DNA from: Doryteuthis pealeii
Lineage: Eukaryota; Mollusca; Cephalopoda; Myopsida; Loliginidae
Reading direction: 5' to 3'
Assembly: GCA_023376005.1 (NCBI GenBank)
Contig: CM042176.1
Location: 13,195,694 to 13,259,693 of the forward strand
DNA length: 64,000 nucleotides
The notes below the pieces were generated by a model. That model had not been told where the DNA came from. It searched no databases and was given only the letters and a program-made list of their open reading frames with translations. Positions 10,581 to 21,595 of this stretch are shown here, one piece after another (the stretch's first letter is position 1; each line of letters opens with the position of its first letter). Made by a program: the position numbers and the translations under genes.

Positions 10581-10729
10581 CTGACAGGCAAGAGATCTCA
10601 CTAGCAATTGCTTGGACAACTATTATAGTTTTAAAAATATTTCTTCAAGTGATGAATTTGGCAACTTTGGAATGATTTGGGGGTACGGATTCCTTAGGGG
10701 TGATTTAATGGAGGGTGTGAACTTTTAAG

Positions 10730-11335
10730 CGGTTGGTTGGTTGGATTTTATGGCATGTCGAACCTTATTGGGTTATTTTATGGTATATCAACCTCAGTGC
10801 GGCATTTAATGCCGATAAAGTTTTGAAATAAAATCATTCTCAATGGATAATCAATTTTTTTATAAATACATTTTTCTATTTAATCCATAAATGGGACCCT
10901 AACATGTACTACCACTCCGGGTCAAAGTGGACCTGGGAGCAATAGTGATGAAGGGATGTTCCACGTTCCACAGACCTCCAAAACTGGAACCTCACCATCA
11001 GATAGAGTTTAACGTCATTCCCAGGACATATAGACCCTCAGTCACCACCTTCTAGCACCCATATGATAAGAGGTTGGGGCTTGCCATAAGGGCAATAGGG
11101 TTGGGAAAATCATAGGTGCTAGGGCTTGACGTGACCAGCCGATTGATCGGAGGGGGCCTCTCCGACCGCCCGTCTAGCCCAAAGATAGGGCCAAAATAGA
11201 GTATTGCAAGTCATGAACTGCTCATCCACCTGGGTTCTATCTTTATGCATCACGGGTCGCCACCCACGGCCAACAGGAATTTTACCCCTCTGCAGAGGTG
11301 CATTCTATAGCCCCAGCCGACAGGGCGGTGTATGT
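10730..11335 (-). mobile_element. SINE copy, full length, with double tail
   Basis: Two tail motifs in a row (gcatgtcgaaccttattgggtt, then gtatatcaacctcagtgcggc) precede a complete body ending ccagccgacagggcgg at 11325. The first tail is a leftover of an older copy. About 150 bp before it (10581-10729) shows nothing. Confidence 0.75.
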
Positions 11336-11689
11336 TTTTGGAAATCCCCAGACAAAGGAAAACTTTGACCTTGAATACTCCTTTTCAAAAAGGAGGATTG
11401 GTCGTCTACAGTGTCATTTTCCGGTTTTGATAACATTTTCGTAAATTTGTCTTCCGTTATCAGGTTAATGGTTTTTCCCATTGTTTAATTATTTAAATGC
11501 TGAACTCTTTCATGCAATAATGGCATATCAACACTATATGGGTCATTTAATTCTGCAGTTTGATTCATTTGTAAATGTGGGTATAATAACCTTACTACAA
11601 ATAGGAGGGTTTGCCGATTACATCAGTGGTTCCCAACCTGTGGCCACATGGCCAAAATGCCCCACAGAAAATATAATTCTATATGACGA
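11336..11689. other. Unassigned stretch
   Basis: No gene or repeat family recognised. It contains a short segment ggtttgccgattacatcagtgg resembling an hAT-element phrase (cagtggttcccaacctgtgg, 11620-11650), which is common at hAT transposon ends, but I cannot find its partner. Confidence 0.3.
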
Positions 11690-11890
11690 CAACATTTTGA
11701 AATAAATTCATTCTTAATGGATAATCAATTTTGTTTATAAACTCATGTTTTTCTATTCAACCGATAGATGGGACGCTAACAGGTACTACCACTCCGGGTC
11801 AGAGTGGACCAGGGAGCAATGGTGATGAAGGGGTACTCCACATTCCACAAACCTCCAGAACTGGAACCTCACCATCATATAGAGTTTGGT
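11690..11890 (-). mobile_element. SINE copy, 5'-truncated
   Basis: From aattcattcttaatggataatc to ctcaccatcatatagagt. The next SINE begins at once. Confidence 0.7.
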
Positions 11891-12255
11891 TTGGTTTGGT
11901 TTGTTTTACGGCATATCAACCTCAGTGGGTCATTTAATGCCGATAAAGTTTTGAAATAAATCAATTCTTAATGGATAATACATTTTTTTATAAATACATT
12001 TTTCTATTTAACCCATAGATGTGACCCTAACAGGTACTACCACTCCGGGTCAGAGTGGACCAGGGAGCAATGGTGATGAAAGGGGTGCTCCACATTCCCC
12101 AAACCTCCAAAACTGGAACCTCACCATCAGATAGAGTTTAACGTCATTCCCAGGACATGTAGACCCTCAGCCACCGCCTTCTAGCACCCATATGATAAAA
12201 GGGGTTGGGGCTTGCCATAAGGGCAATAGGGTTGGGAAAATCATATAGGTGTTAT
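11884..12255 (-). mobile_element. SINE copy, young subfamily, 5'-truncated
   Basis: A crisp tail of repeated gtttg units and close match to the copies at 13783 and 14645 (all share caattcttaatggataatac) indicate a recent subfamily. It ends at aaatcatataggtg. Confidence 0.78.
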
Positions 12256-12320
12256 TCAGTAGTCACGAATCTGCGAGAATAGCTTGCTAACTACTACACC
12301 ACCATGGGACGCCCTTCCAA
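12256..12320 (-). mobile_element. tRNA-like SINE head, degraded
   Basis: On the minus strand cccatggtggtgtagtagttagc resembles an A box and gcagattcgtgactac a weak B box. I see no body or tail attached. The next 560 bp (12321-12880) is AT-rich with a 16-base A run near 12739 and a stray SINE tail fragment at 12670-12710. Confidence 0.4.
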
Positions 12321-12879
12321 AAGGAAGTATTATGTCATCAAATATTGAATCTTTTTTTCTATACGGAAATTACTGATTTCAGATTTTTGAAGAGTTTTAA
12401 ACTGATTATTGTAGGAGTGTTAACATACCACGCTGATAATTTCAATGGCTTTGTTTTTATTTTTGTTTTTTCAGATTAAAAGTGCTTCTGGTTGTTTTGA
12501 AGTGTCTTGAATTTTCCAAGAGTCAATCCCATGTAGAAATTCCTTTACAAGACCATCTTTAAAGTTGTTTAATTTTAAGAAAACTAAATTTCCATTTGTT
12601 AATAGATTTTTGGAAAACGTAAGATTAGTCTTTATTTTTTTAATTTTTATAGAGACTTCCCAGTAGTTTCCAGGGTTGGTTGGATTTTACGGCATGTTAA
12701 CCCTCGTTAGGTTTTATTTTTATTCATTCTTCGTTTTAAAAAAAAAAAAAAAAATTTTAATTTTGAAAATCAATTTTCCAAATAAATTATTTTAAAACCA
12801 TATTTTTTTTAATTAAAATAATTCACATGTTTTGAATCAATTAAAAGAAAAACCATAAAAGCCTTGGGTTATTTTATGT

Positions 12880-13420
12880 TGAAGACATTTTGTTCTAGTT
12901 ATACTTGATTAGTATTAAATTATTTAACTCATTTTTGTTCACTCATTTTTTTCTATTTACTCATAGATGGGACCCTAACAGGTACTACCACTCCGGATCA
13001 GAGTGGCCCTGGGAGTAATGGTGATGAAGAGGCACTCCACGCCCACCTAGCGCTTCAGAATTGGAACCTCACCATCAGATAGAGTTTAACGTCATACCCA
13101 GGACAATAAGACCCTCAGCCACCGCCTTCTAGCACATATGATAAAAAGGGGTTGTAGCTTGCCATAAGAACAATAGGTTTGGGACAATCATAGGTCCTAG
13201 GGTGTGACGTGACCTCTCCGACCGCTCGTCTAGCCTAAGTAATGGCCAAATTGGAGTATTGCATGCGAGACTACTCAGCCAGTAGGGTTCCATCCTTAAG
13301 CATCTCGTGGGTCTCCATCCACAGCCAACAGGTAACCCCATTAGAAGGGAGGTCTTACCCCTCTGCAGAGATGCAGTCGGTGTATTCTAAAGCTCTAGCC
13401 GACAGGGCTCTTAGCTGGGA
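12880..13420 (-). mobile_element. SINE copy, older, near full length
   Basis: Tail degraded (gggttattttatgttgaagac) and body with several private changes such as gaggcactccacgcccacc. The head agctctagccgacagggct is at 13390-13408. Confidence 0.75.
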
Positions 13421-13483
13421 AAACTGGTTGTCCGTGGCAGTATTAACAACAACGCTCATGTGAGAAGACCAGAATAATTTGCT

Positions 13484-13782
13484 TTATTTTACGGCATATC
13501 AACCTCAGTGGGTCATTTAATGTTTTGAAATAAACTCATTCTTAATGGATACTCAATTTTTTTATAAACATTTTTCTATTTAATCCATAGAGGGGACCCT
13601 AACATGTACTACCACTCCGGGTCAGAGTGAGCCAGGAAGCAATGGTGATGAAGGGGTGCTCCATATTCCCCAAACCTCCAGAACTGGAACCTCACCATCA
13701 GATAGAGTTTAACGTCATTCCCAGGACATATAGACCCTCAGTCACTGCCTTCTAGCACCCATATGATAAAAGGGGTTGGGGC
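13484..13782 (-). mobile_element. SINE copy, 5'-truncated
   Basis: Tail lacks the ccgataaag block (tcatttaatgttttgaaat). The body ends at aaaaggggttggggcaatag where the next copy was inserted. Confidence 0.75.
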
Positions 13783-14177
13783 AATAGGTTTGGTTTGTTT
13801 TGTTTTACGGCATATCAACCTCAGTGGGTCATTTAATGCCGATAAAGTTTTGAAATAAATCAATTCTTAATGGATAATACAATTTTTTTATAAATACATT
13901 TTTCTATTTAACCCATAGATGGGACCCTAACAGTTACTACCACTCCGGGTCAGAGTGGACCAGGGAGCAATGGTGATGAAAGGGTGCTCCACATTCCCCA
14001 AACCTCCAAAACTGGAACCTCACCATCAGATAGAGTTTAACGTCATTCCCAGGACATGTAGACCCTCAGTCACCGCCTTCTAGCACCCATATGATAAAAA
14101 GGGTTGGGGCTTGCCATAAGGGCAATAGGGTTGGGAAAGTCATATAGGTGCTAGGGCTTGACGTGTCCAGCCGATTG
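13783..14177 (-). mobile_element. SINE copy, young subfamily, 5'-truncated
   Basis: Same subfamily as 11884-12255. It breaks off at gtgtccagccgattgg, where the 5S/tRNA composite begins. Confidence 0.78.
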
Positions 14178-14362
14178 GAGACACTTAGTGAGAATCAAAC
14201 TCAGTAAATAATTGATATACAAGACTAGCTTGCTTACAATTACACTACGACGAGGTGCCTTCATAATTTTACAAAGTTTTGCTTAGACGTCAAGTTTCTA
14301 AATGTTTACCCATCTTGGTACTGAACAAGCACATCGTTGCTTTACTTCGATACTTTGGTGGT
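14178..14362 (-). mobile_element. Composite SINE: 5S-like plus tRNA-like segment
   Basis: On the minus strand a 5S rRNA-like block (14362-14303: aagtaaagcaacgatgtg..gttcagtaccaagatggg, matching the 5S box A and box C regions) precedes a tRNA-like block (14259-14180). In the latter, the 7-bp acceptor strands cacctcg/actaagtg are partly preserved and the box B equivalent is gagtttgattctc. Two better copies are at 17628-17796 and 18544-18717 with the same order and spacing. Confidence 0.65.
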
Positions 14363-14496
14363 AATCGGTGTTTGAACGTAAGTGTACCAAACAAAGCCTA
14401 GGAGGCTAAGCTTATAAAACACGCTGGTCACTCGGATAGTTTTTGTTAAGGGAGACAACGAAGTTGTGTGAGTGAGACAACGAGAGAGAGTGAGAC

Positions 14497-14531
<35 letters not shown>

Positions 14532-14633
14532 ACGAGAGAGAAAGAGAGAGAGAGAACGAGAGAGAAGAGACAACGAGAGAGAAAGAGAGAGAGAGAACGA
14601 GAGAGAGAGAACGAGAACGAGAGCTTGATTAAC
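14363..14633 (+). repeat. Spacer and (GA)n / gagacaacga microsatellite
   Basis: From about 14463 the sequence is a purine tract built from gagacaacgagagag-type units to 14626. The open frames in both directions (14342-14719, 14472-14714) are low-complexity artefacts. Confidence 0.9.
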
Positions 14634-14842
14634 ACATCACATGGTTTGGTTTGTTTTGTTTTACGGCATATCAACCTCAGTGGGTCATTTAATGCCGATA
14701 AAGTTTTGAAATAAATCAATTCTTAATAGATAATACAATTTTTTTATAAATACATTTTTCTATTTAACCCATAGATGGGACCCTAACAGGTACTACCACT
14801 CTGGGTCAAAGTGGACCAGGGAGCAATGGTGACATCACATGG
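14634..14842 (-). mobile_element. 5'-truncated SINE with 11-bp target-site duplication
   Basis: The insert (14645-14831) is only the last 187 bp of the family. It is bracketed by identical acatcacatgg at 14634-14644 and 14832-14842. A 5' truncation with a long target duplication and an intact 3' tail is what LINE-type target-primed reverse transcription leaves. It is among the youngest insertions here. Confidence 0.9.
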
Positions 14843-15244
14843 ACGATAGCCGAACTCTTATCCAAATAATCCTGTATTCCTGGTCGGCGAGAAAAATAAA
14901 ACCCAATATTGTTATATGGGAAACATATCTAACAGTTTGTTATATATATATATATATTTTAATATAATATTATTATCTATAATATATTATTTATTATAAA
15001 TAATAATGATATTTTATATAATAATGGAATCACATAATCACAAAGAATGATTATCATAAAGAATCATAACATAATCGCATAAATAATTTTATATAATAAT
15101 AATTTATATATTTATTTATTATATAATATAAATATTATTTATTACTAAAATTTGTCTTAATTTATTAACTTTTCATCTATAAAAATATAAAACATATCTA
15201 ACAGTTTGTTATATTTTGTTATTCCTAACATCTTGGGGTGTAAC
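14843..15244. other. AT-rich low-complexity stretch
   Basis: Very AT-rich with (TA)n at 14942-14957. The phrase aacatatctaacagtttgttatat occurs at both 14922 and 15189, so the block may be bounded by a short direct repeat. Confidence 0.5.
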
Positions 15245-15620
15245 AGTTTTAGTTGAATTTTTCGGCATGTCAACCCTTGTTGGGTTATTTTATGCCGAAG
15301 ACATTGTTTTATTTATTCTTGATAGGCACTCAATTATTCAACTCAATTTTTTAAACTCATTTTAAAAAACCTATTCAACCCATAGATGGTACTAACAGGT
15401 AATACCACTCCGAGCCTGGGTGGACCTGGGAGTAATAGCGATGAGGGGGGAACTCCACACTACCCAGAAATGGTTGGTTGGGTTTTACGGAATGTCAACC
15501 TCAGTGGGTCATTTAATGCCGACAAAGTTTTGAAATAAATTCATTCTTAATCCCAGAATTGGAAGTTCACTAGATGCAGTTTAACGTCATACCCTGGACA
15601 CCTGAAGTAGGGTAAGTAAT
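15245..15620 (-). mobile_element. SINE copy interrupted by a second tail
   Basis: A tail of the aacccttgttgggtt type plus a short body (15250-15475) is interrupted by a second tail (15476-15552, aacctcagtgggtc). Then ccagaattggaagttcac resumes the first copy's body, so a fragment was inserted into an older copy. Confidence 0.65.
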
Positions 15621-15689
15621 TACCAAACCCCTACGCTACGAGCAGGATGTAACACAAAGTCAATTTTTAAGTGGAGTTAAAACTTGTTT

Positions 15690-16160
15690 AGTTTGTTGGT
15701 TGTTTTGTTGTACGGCATATCAACCTCGGTCGGTCATTTAATGCCGATAAAGTTTTGAAATAAAGTCATTCTTAACGGGTATTCAATTTTTTTAAAATAC
15801 AGTTTACTATTTAACCCATAGATGGGACCCTAACAGGTACTACCACTCCGGGCCAGAGTGGACCTGGGAGCAATGGTGATGAAGGGGTGAACCACATTCC
15901 TCACAGCTCCAGAACTGGAACCTCACCATCAGATAGAGTTTAACGTCATTCCCAAGACATGAATACCCCCAGCCACCGCCTTCTAGCACTCATGATAAAA
16001 AGAGTTGGGGCTTGGCAAAAGAGCACTAGGGTTGGAACAATCATATAGGTGCTAGGGCTTGACATGACTAGCCGATTGATCGAAGGGGGGGCCCTCTCCG
16101 ACCACCAGTCTTGCCTGAGTAAGGACTAAAGTGTTGCATGTCATGGACTGCTCAGCCAGT
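15690..16160 (-). mobile_element. SINE copy, head missing
   Basis: Tail and body to ctgctcagccagttg. Here another copy's tail (gttggttggttgggttttacgg) was inserted. The displaced head fragment seems to continue at 16785 (gtcagccagttgtgttcc). Confidence 0.72.
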
Positions 16161-16795
16161 TGTTGGTTGGTTGGGTTTTACGGCATGTCAACCCCTTGGG
16201 TCATTTTATGCCGAATACTTCTATTGGTAAAAAAATGTTTAATGCTAACAAAGTTTTGAAATAATTTCATTTTTAATGGATAATACAATTTTGTTTATAA
16301 ACTCATGTTTTGTATTTAACCCATAGATGGGACCCTAACAGGCACTACCACTCCGGGTCAGAGTGGACCAGGGAGCAATGGTGATTAAGGGATGCTCCAC
16401 ATTCCCTAAACCTCCAAAACTGGAACCTCACCATCAGATAGAGTTTAACATAATTCCAAAGACATATAGACCCGCAGTCACCGCCTTCTAGCACCCATGT
16501 GATAAAAAGAGGTTGGGGCTTGCCATAAGAGCAATAGGGTTGGAAAAATCATATAAGTGCTAGGGCTTGACGTGACCAGCCGATTGATCGGAGGGGGCCT
16601 CTCCGACCGCCCGTCTACCCCAAGATAGGGCCAAAGTAGAATATTGCAAGTCATGAACTGCTCATCCACCTGGGCTCTATCCTTAAGCATCACGGGTCGC
16701 CACCCACGGCCAACAGGTGGTCCCATTGGGGGAGTCTTACCTCTCTGCAGAGGTGCATTCTAACGCCCCAGCCGACAGGGCGGTCAGCCAGTTGT
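16161..16795 (-). mobile_element. SINE copy, full length with longer tail
   Basis: Second-subtype tail (gtcaaccccttgggtcattttatgccgaatac), then the full body and a ccagccgacagggcgg head at 16771-16784. The same tail variant (ttctattggtaa) appears in the right duplication arm near 24225. It is inserted into the copy at 15690. Confidence 0.8.
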
Positions 16796-17159
16796 GTTCC
16801 ATCTTTAAGCATCACTATCCACGGCCAACAGTATTAACCCTTAGGTGTAGTCGGTGAAACAAATGCGTTTTTGAAGTATCACCGGTACGATTCGAACGCC
16901 AACATGTTGAGGCGCTTATTTGTACCATGAGTAAAGCGATAGTAAACAGAATTAAAAAAAAAAAGTTAAGTCAGTGGAGGGGCCCAGGGTCGGTATTAGC
17001 CGAACAGCAAGGGAGCCTATCCCCTTTTCGCTGGCGCTAGACCAGGGATATATTTTCTGAAGTGGAACACCAAACCTATCGTCAGCACCGAGGTTTTACC
17101 ACACAGGTCAGATTATCAAAGCTGTGCTACTCATGTGCCGAGGATCGGTATCGAACCCG
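16796..17159. other. Unassigned stretch with displaced SINE head
   Basis: Begins with the displaced head fragment of the copy interrupted at 16160. Farther on, ggtcggtattagccgaacagcaagg..cgctggcgctagaccagg (16990-17045) is a diverged copy of a segment at 9500-9555. No gene seen. Confidence 0.4.
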
Positions 17160-17400
17160 GTTGGTTGGATTATACGGCATGTCAAACCTTGTTGGGTTGT
17201 TTTATGCCGAAGACAATTCGTTTTTATACATATTATTGAATGTTGCTCAATTGTTCTATTTAACCCATAGATGGGACCCTAATGGGTCAGGGTGGACCTG
17301 GGAGTAATTAAGGGGTACTCCACTCCAGAATTGGAACTTCACAATTAGATGCAGTTTAGCATTATATTCTCAGCTTACCGCCTTCTACACACATAATAAA
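17160..17400 (-). mobile_element. SINE copy, rearranged
   Basis: Second-subtype tail and a shortened body that lacks the aggtactaccactcc block. Confidence 0.6.
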
Positions 17401-17534
17401 AAAAGGTTTGGTATCGAACCCGGAACGTTGCGATTCCTAGGCGAATTCACAACCTAAACCTAAACCAACCCATCATTTTTGTAACAATTTCAGTTTCTGC
17501 TGTATCTACCACACAGGACAACTTTCAGTTACAA

Positions 17535-17826
17535 AGTCGTCCCCCATCTAAATACTGAACAGGATCATCGTTGCTTTACGCTGTAAAACCTAAAAGAGGG
17601 GAGGGGTTGGCACAAGGCAAAGCATGAGACACTTAGTGAGAATCAAACTCCGTAAATAATTAATATGCAAGACTAGCTTGCTTACAATTACACTACGACG
17701 AAGTGCCCGTATAATTTACTAAGTTTTGCTAAGTTTCTAAAGGGTTACTCATCTAAGTACTGAACAAGCGCATTGTTGCTTTACTTCAGTGATCTAGCAA
17801 GAACCAGTGCTTTGTACTTCAAGGTT
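17535..17826 (-). mobile_element. Composite 5S/tRNA SINE, with extra 5S-like piece
   Basis: The minus-strand 5S-like block is at 17796-17742 and the tRNA-like block at 17707-17628. In the tRNA-like block, ggcacttcg pairs with actaagtgtc as an acceptor stem with one G.T pair, and gagtttgattctca is the B-box arm. A second, separate 5S-like block lies at 17582-17538 (cagtatttagatggggg on the minus strand). A third type of LINE/SINE tail (ttaacggcatgtcaacatgtctagggtt) follows at 17842. Confidence 0.68.
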
Positions 17827-17929
17827 GACAGAAATTGATTTTAACGGCATGTCAACATGTCTAGGGTTATTTTATGCCTAGAGGTTAGGAAATTGCGTTA
17901 ATTCAAGAGTATTTCTTTTTGAACAATGG

Positions 17930-18525
17930 TTGGTTGGTTGGATTTTACGGCATGTCAACCCTTAATGGGTTTGGTTGATTTTTGCTTTACGGCACATCAA
18001 CCCCAGTGGGTCATTTAATGCCGATAAAGTTTTGAAATAACGTCATTCTTAATGGATACGCAATTTTTTTTTAATAAATACATTTTTCTATTTAACCCAT
18101 AGATGGGACCCTAACAGGTAATACTGCTCCGGGTCAGAGTGGACCAGGGAGCAATGGTGATGAAGAGGTGCTCAACATTCCCCAAACCTCCAAAACTGGA
18201 ACCTCAGAGTTTAACGTCATTCCCAGGACATGTAAACCGTCTACCACCCGTATAAGAAGGATTGGGGGTTGCCATAAGGGCAACAGGGTTGGGAAAATCA
18301 TATAGGTGCCAGGGCTTAACGTGGCTAGCCTATTGATCGCCCGTCTAGCCTAAGGGCCAAAATGGGGTGTTGTATGTCAGACTGCTCATCCACCAAGGCT
18401 CCATCCTTAAGCATCACGGGTCGCCACCAACGGTCAACAGGTCGTCCCATGGGGGGGGGGGATCTTGCTCCTCTGCAGAGGTGCAATCGGTGTATTCTAA
18501 AGCCCCAGTCGAGAGAGCGGTTGGC
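17930..18525 (-). mobile_element. SINE copy, near full length, double tail
   Basis: A second-subtype tail fragment (17934-17965) and then a complete first-subtype tail and body. The head is caatcggtgtattctaaagccccagtcgagag. An eleven-base G run at about 18451 lies where other copies have four to six. Confidence 0.78.
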
Positions 18526-18740
18526 ACAAGGCTAGAAATAAGAGACACTTAGTGAGAATCAAACTCAGTAAATAGATATGCAAGACTAGCTTGCTTACAA
18601 TTACACTACGACGAAGTGCCCAAATAATTTACAAAGTTTTGCTAAGGCGTCAAGTTTCTAAACGGTTACCCATCTAAGTACTGAACAAGCGCATCGTTGC
18701 TTTACTTCGGTGATCTAGCAAGAACCCGTGCATTGAACGT
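18526..18740 (-). mobile_element. Composite 5S/tRNA SINE, best-preserved copy
   Basis: The minus-strand 5S-like block (18717-18664) reads gatcaccgaagtaaagca then gttcagtacttagatggg, tracking 5S rRNA over its box A, intermediate element and box C. After 45 bp comes the tRNA-like block (18620-18544) with a paired acceptor stem and B-box arm. SINEs with 5S-derived promoters (SINE3 class) are known from fish and other animals, but a 5S block followed by a tRNA block is less usual. The next tail motif (18783-18840) is of the tgtctagggtt type. Confidence 0.7.
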
Positions 18741-18861
18741 AATTTGACCGTAAGCCAGAAAATCAAGGTTGACAGAAATTAATTGATTTTAACGGCATGT
18801 CATCCTGTCTAGGGTTATTTTATGCCTAGAGGTTAGGGAATTGCGTTAATTAGTTCAATAG

Positions 18862-19325
18862 TATGAGACCCTAACAGGTACTACCACTCCGGGTCAGAGT
18901 GGACCTGGGAGCAATGGTGATAAAGGGGTGCGCCACATTCCCCAAACCTCCAGAACTGGAACCTCACCATCAGATAGAGTTTAACGTCATTCCCAGGACA
19001 TGTACACCCTCAGCCACTGCCTTCTAGCACCCATATGATAAGGTTTGGAGGTTGCCATAAGGGCAATAGGGTTAGGGCAGATATAGTGCTAGGGCTTGAC
19101 GTGGCCAGCCGATTGATCGGAGGGGTCCGCTCCGACCGCCCGTCTAGCCCAAGAAAAGCCTAAAGTGGAATATTGCAAGTCATGGACTGCTCAGCCACCT
19201 GGGTTCTATCCTTAAGCATCACGGGTCGCCACCCACGGCCAACAAGTAGGCCCATTGGGGGAGTCTTACCCCTCTGCAGAGGTGCAGTCGGTGCATTCTA
19301 ACGCCCCAGGCGGCAGGGCAGTCCG
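18862..19325 (-). mobile_element. SINE copy, tail missing
   Basis: Body from gagaccctaacaggtac to the caggcggcagggcagtc head. It is joined head to body with the fragment that follows. Confidence 0.75.
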
Positions 19326-19460
19326 GGTCAGAGTAGACCAGGGGACAATGGTGATGAAGGGGTGCTCCACATTCCCCAGACCTCCAAAACTGGAACCTCA
19401 CCATCAGATAGAGTTTAATGTCATTCTCAGGACATGTAGACCTTCAGCCACCGCCTAGCA
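19326..19460 (-). mobile_element. SINE body fragment
   Basis: Gggtcagagtagaccagg to ccttcagccaccgcct only. The following 380 bp (19461-19845) has a third-type tail at 19500-19550, a short SINE scrap at 19668-19700 and otherwise nothing I can name. Confidence 0.65.
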
Positions 19461-19845
19461 GTGCGATTTAACCCTCAAAAAAAGGTCGGTATAAGGTTTA
19501 GTTGATTTTAACGGCACGTGAACAGTCTAGTTATTTTATGCCTAGAGGTTAGTGATTCGCGTTAATTGAAAGTTTAATATTTTCATATTTGTAGTTCAGG
19601 ATTTTAGATTTTTTAAGAATTACAGTCATGGGATAAAGTGTTCTCACTATCTTACATTACAATCCATAGATGGGACCCTAACACGCACTACGACTCCGGG
19701 TCGCAGGTCCAGGAGTTGAGTAACTTTAGGTCGTAGGCAAATAGGGACTGAGTTTTCTATTATAGGCCACAGAGTCTAAAATTAACTTCAAGACTGCGAG
19801 AATGGAGACAGCTGGGTCTGGACCCCAGGAAAGACTACCTGCAGG

Positions 19846-20140
19846 TTGATTGGTTGTTTTACGGCATATCAACCACAGTGGGTCATTTAATGTCGATAAA
19901 GTTTTTAAATAAATTCATTAATGTATAATCAGTTTTGTTTATAAACATGTTTTACTATTTAACCCATAGATGGGACCCTAACAGGTACCGTCACTCCGGG
20001 TCAGAGAGCAATGGTGATTAAGGGGTGCTCCAAATTCCCCAGACAGATCACTTGGTTGGAGGGTGGCCCTATTGCTAGTGGTGGGTTACCCATATGCAGA
20101 TTCAATCGGCGTGTTCTACTGCACTTAGCCGACAAAGTAG
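19846..20140 (-). mobile_element. SINE copy, internally deleted
   Basis: Tail and first body third, then ccagacagatcacttgg jumps to a degraded head (gattcaatcggcgtgttct). This is the last copy in minus orientation before the orientation switches. Confidence 0.65.
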
Positions 20141-20373
20141 CGATATTAGTTTGGGTCGAGTTATTTTACATACATATGGTTATTAGAAAGATAAAACCTA
20201 TATAATAACATTTGCTGTAGGTTGCGTGCTAAAAAAAAATCACAGGTGAAAATAATAACACAGTCGACTGCTAAACTCTTAAGGGGTGTATCCAATCATC
20301 TTTTCAGCTCCGGGTCGAAAATCACAGCTTTACCTCCCAGGAAGAAATTCCATCCTTTATATTGGCCCCAGAG

Positions 20374-20475
20374 CCCATGCGACCTTTTCATACATCCGGG
20401 CACCTGAATCAATAACAATTTAAGAATGACGCGGACGCATGGTTTGATTCAGGTACCCGGATGTATGAAAAGTTA
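20374..20475. repeat. Short inverted repeat
   Basis: Cttttcatacatccgggcacctgaatca at 20380 pairs with tgattcaggtacccggatgtatgaaaag at 20446, with one mismatch. The hairpin has a 38-base loop. It may be a small foldback element; a 17-base A run follows at 20493. Confidence 0.8.
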
Positions 20476-20559
20476 GATCAATAAATATACAACAAAAAAA
20501 AAAAAAAAAATCAAAAACAAAACTGCCTTGCTCCTGGTGATCTGACCCCCGAGAAACTA

Positions 20560-20632
20560 CAATATCTCAGTTTGTAGAGCATCTGCCTAGTAACTACAAG
20601 TCTTCGGGTTCGATACCAGCCCTCATCAAGAT
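20560..20632 (+). mobile_element. tRNA-like sequence
   Basis: Tctcagtttgtagagcatctg fits an A box and cgggttcgataccag a B box 41 bases later. The 5' and 3' ends do not pair into an acceptor stem, so this is a SINE head or tRNA relic rather than a gene. A weaker relative (cctaggagcaac..agttcgatatcgg) is at 20887-20925. Confidence 0.5.
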
Positions 20633-20721
20633 ATACTGAGGAAAAGAATTACATTAAATTTGATTTGCTGGCGTTCTAAAGCAATAAGTAGATAAACAGA
20701 AATTCAAGCCCGGACCCCTCC

Positions 20722-20830
20722 TCCGTGTCATTACTCCCAGGTCCACCCTGACTCGGAGTGGCTGTACCTGATAGGGTACCATCTATGGGTTAAATAGAAA
20801 AACACGAGTTTAAAATGTGTTCAAGATATA
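20722..20830 (+). mobile_element. SINE 3' fragment, plus orientation
   Basis: Cattactcccaggtccaccctgactcggagtgg to taaatagaaaaacacgag. This is the first copy in the opposite orientation. Confidence 0.65.
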
Positions 20831-20997
20831 AATAATGTGTCAAATAGATCTGTTTGAAAATCATTAATATTAGATAGGAATTGCATCTGCCTAGGAGCAA
20901 CAAGGTTCCAAGTTCGATATCGGCTCTCGCCAACTCCGCGCACGGATAGCACAGCTTGTATCTGTGCGGTAAAATGGGGAGCTAATGGTAAGTGTGG

Positions 20998-21160
20998 CGC
21001 TCCAAACCCTGGTGGCTACGCAGTTCATGATGCATGTCATGAACTGCGTAGCCACCAGGGTTTCCACTCCACTTTGTGGCTGGTGGCTGAGCAGTCCATG
21101 ACATGCGTCATGAACTGCATAGCCACCAGGGTTTCCACTCCACTTTGGCACTTGCTTAGG
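20998..21160. repeat. Local palindrome and tandem SINE fragments
   Basis: Aaccctggtggctacgcagttcatga (21006) is followed directly by its reverse complement (tcatgaactgcgtagccaccagggttt, 21037). A third copy of the segment is at 21108-21135. The unit derives from the SINE gtcatgaactgctcatccacctgggtt region, so the hairpin is a rearranged SINE piece. Confidence 0.8.
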
Positions 21161-21595
21161 CTAGACGGGCGGTCGAAGAGGACCCAACCAATCAATCGGC
21201 TGGTCACATCAAATCCTAGCACCTATATGATTGTCCCAACCTTATGTCAAGCCCCAACATTAATCATATTTGTGCTAGAAATAAGTGTGTTAATGTCCTG
21301 GGTATGACATTAAACTCTATCTGATGGTGAAGTTGCAATTCTGGAACTCTGGAGAATGCCTTCTTATGTTGCATGTTGCATGAGAATGTGGAGTATCCCT
21401 TCATCACCATTACTCCCAGGTCCACTCTGACCCGGAGTGGTAGTGTCTGTTAGGGTCCCATCTATGGATTCAATAGAAAAAAATGTGTTTAAAAATTTGA
21501 GTATCCATTAAGAATGACTTTATTTCAAAACTTTATCGGCATTAAATTGACCCACTGGGGTTGATATGCCTTAAACTCAAACCAAACCCTGGTCT
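21136..21595 (+). mobile_element. SINE copy, plus orientation
   Basis: From ccactccactttggcacttgc through ttgatatgccttaaactc. Body altered around 21350 (ttatgttgcatgttgcatg). Its tail half starts the right duplication arm. Confidence 0.72.

Noticed and set aside
18544..18717. Functional 5S rRNA or tRNA gene
   Set aside because: Only the internal promoter regions resemble 5S, the 5S ends are missing, and the tRNA-like block has an irregular anticodon arm. Multiple diverged copies indicate a SINE.
20560..20632. tRNA gene
   Set aside because: A and B boxes are good but the acceptor stem does not pair.
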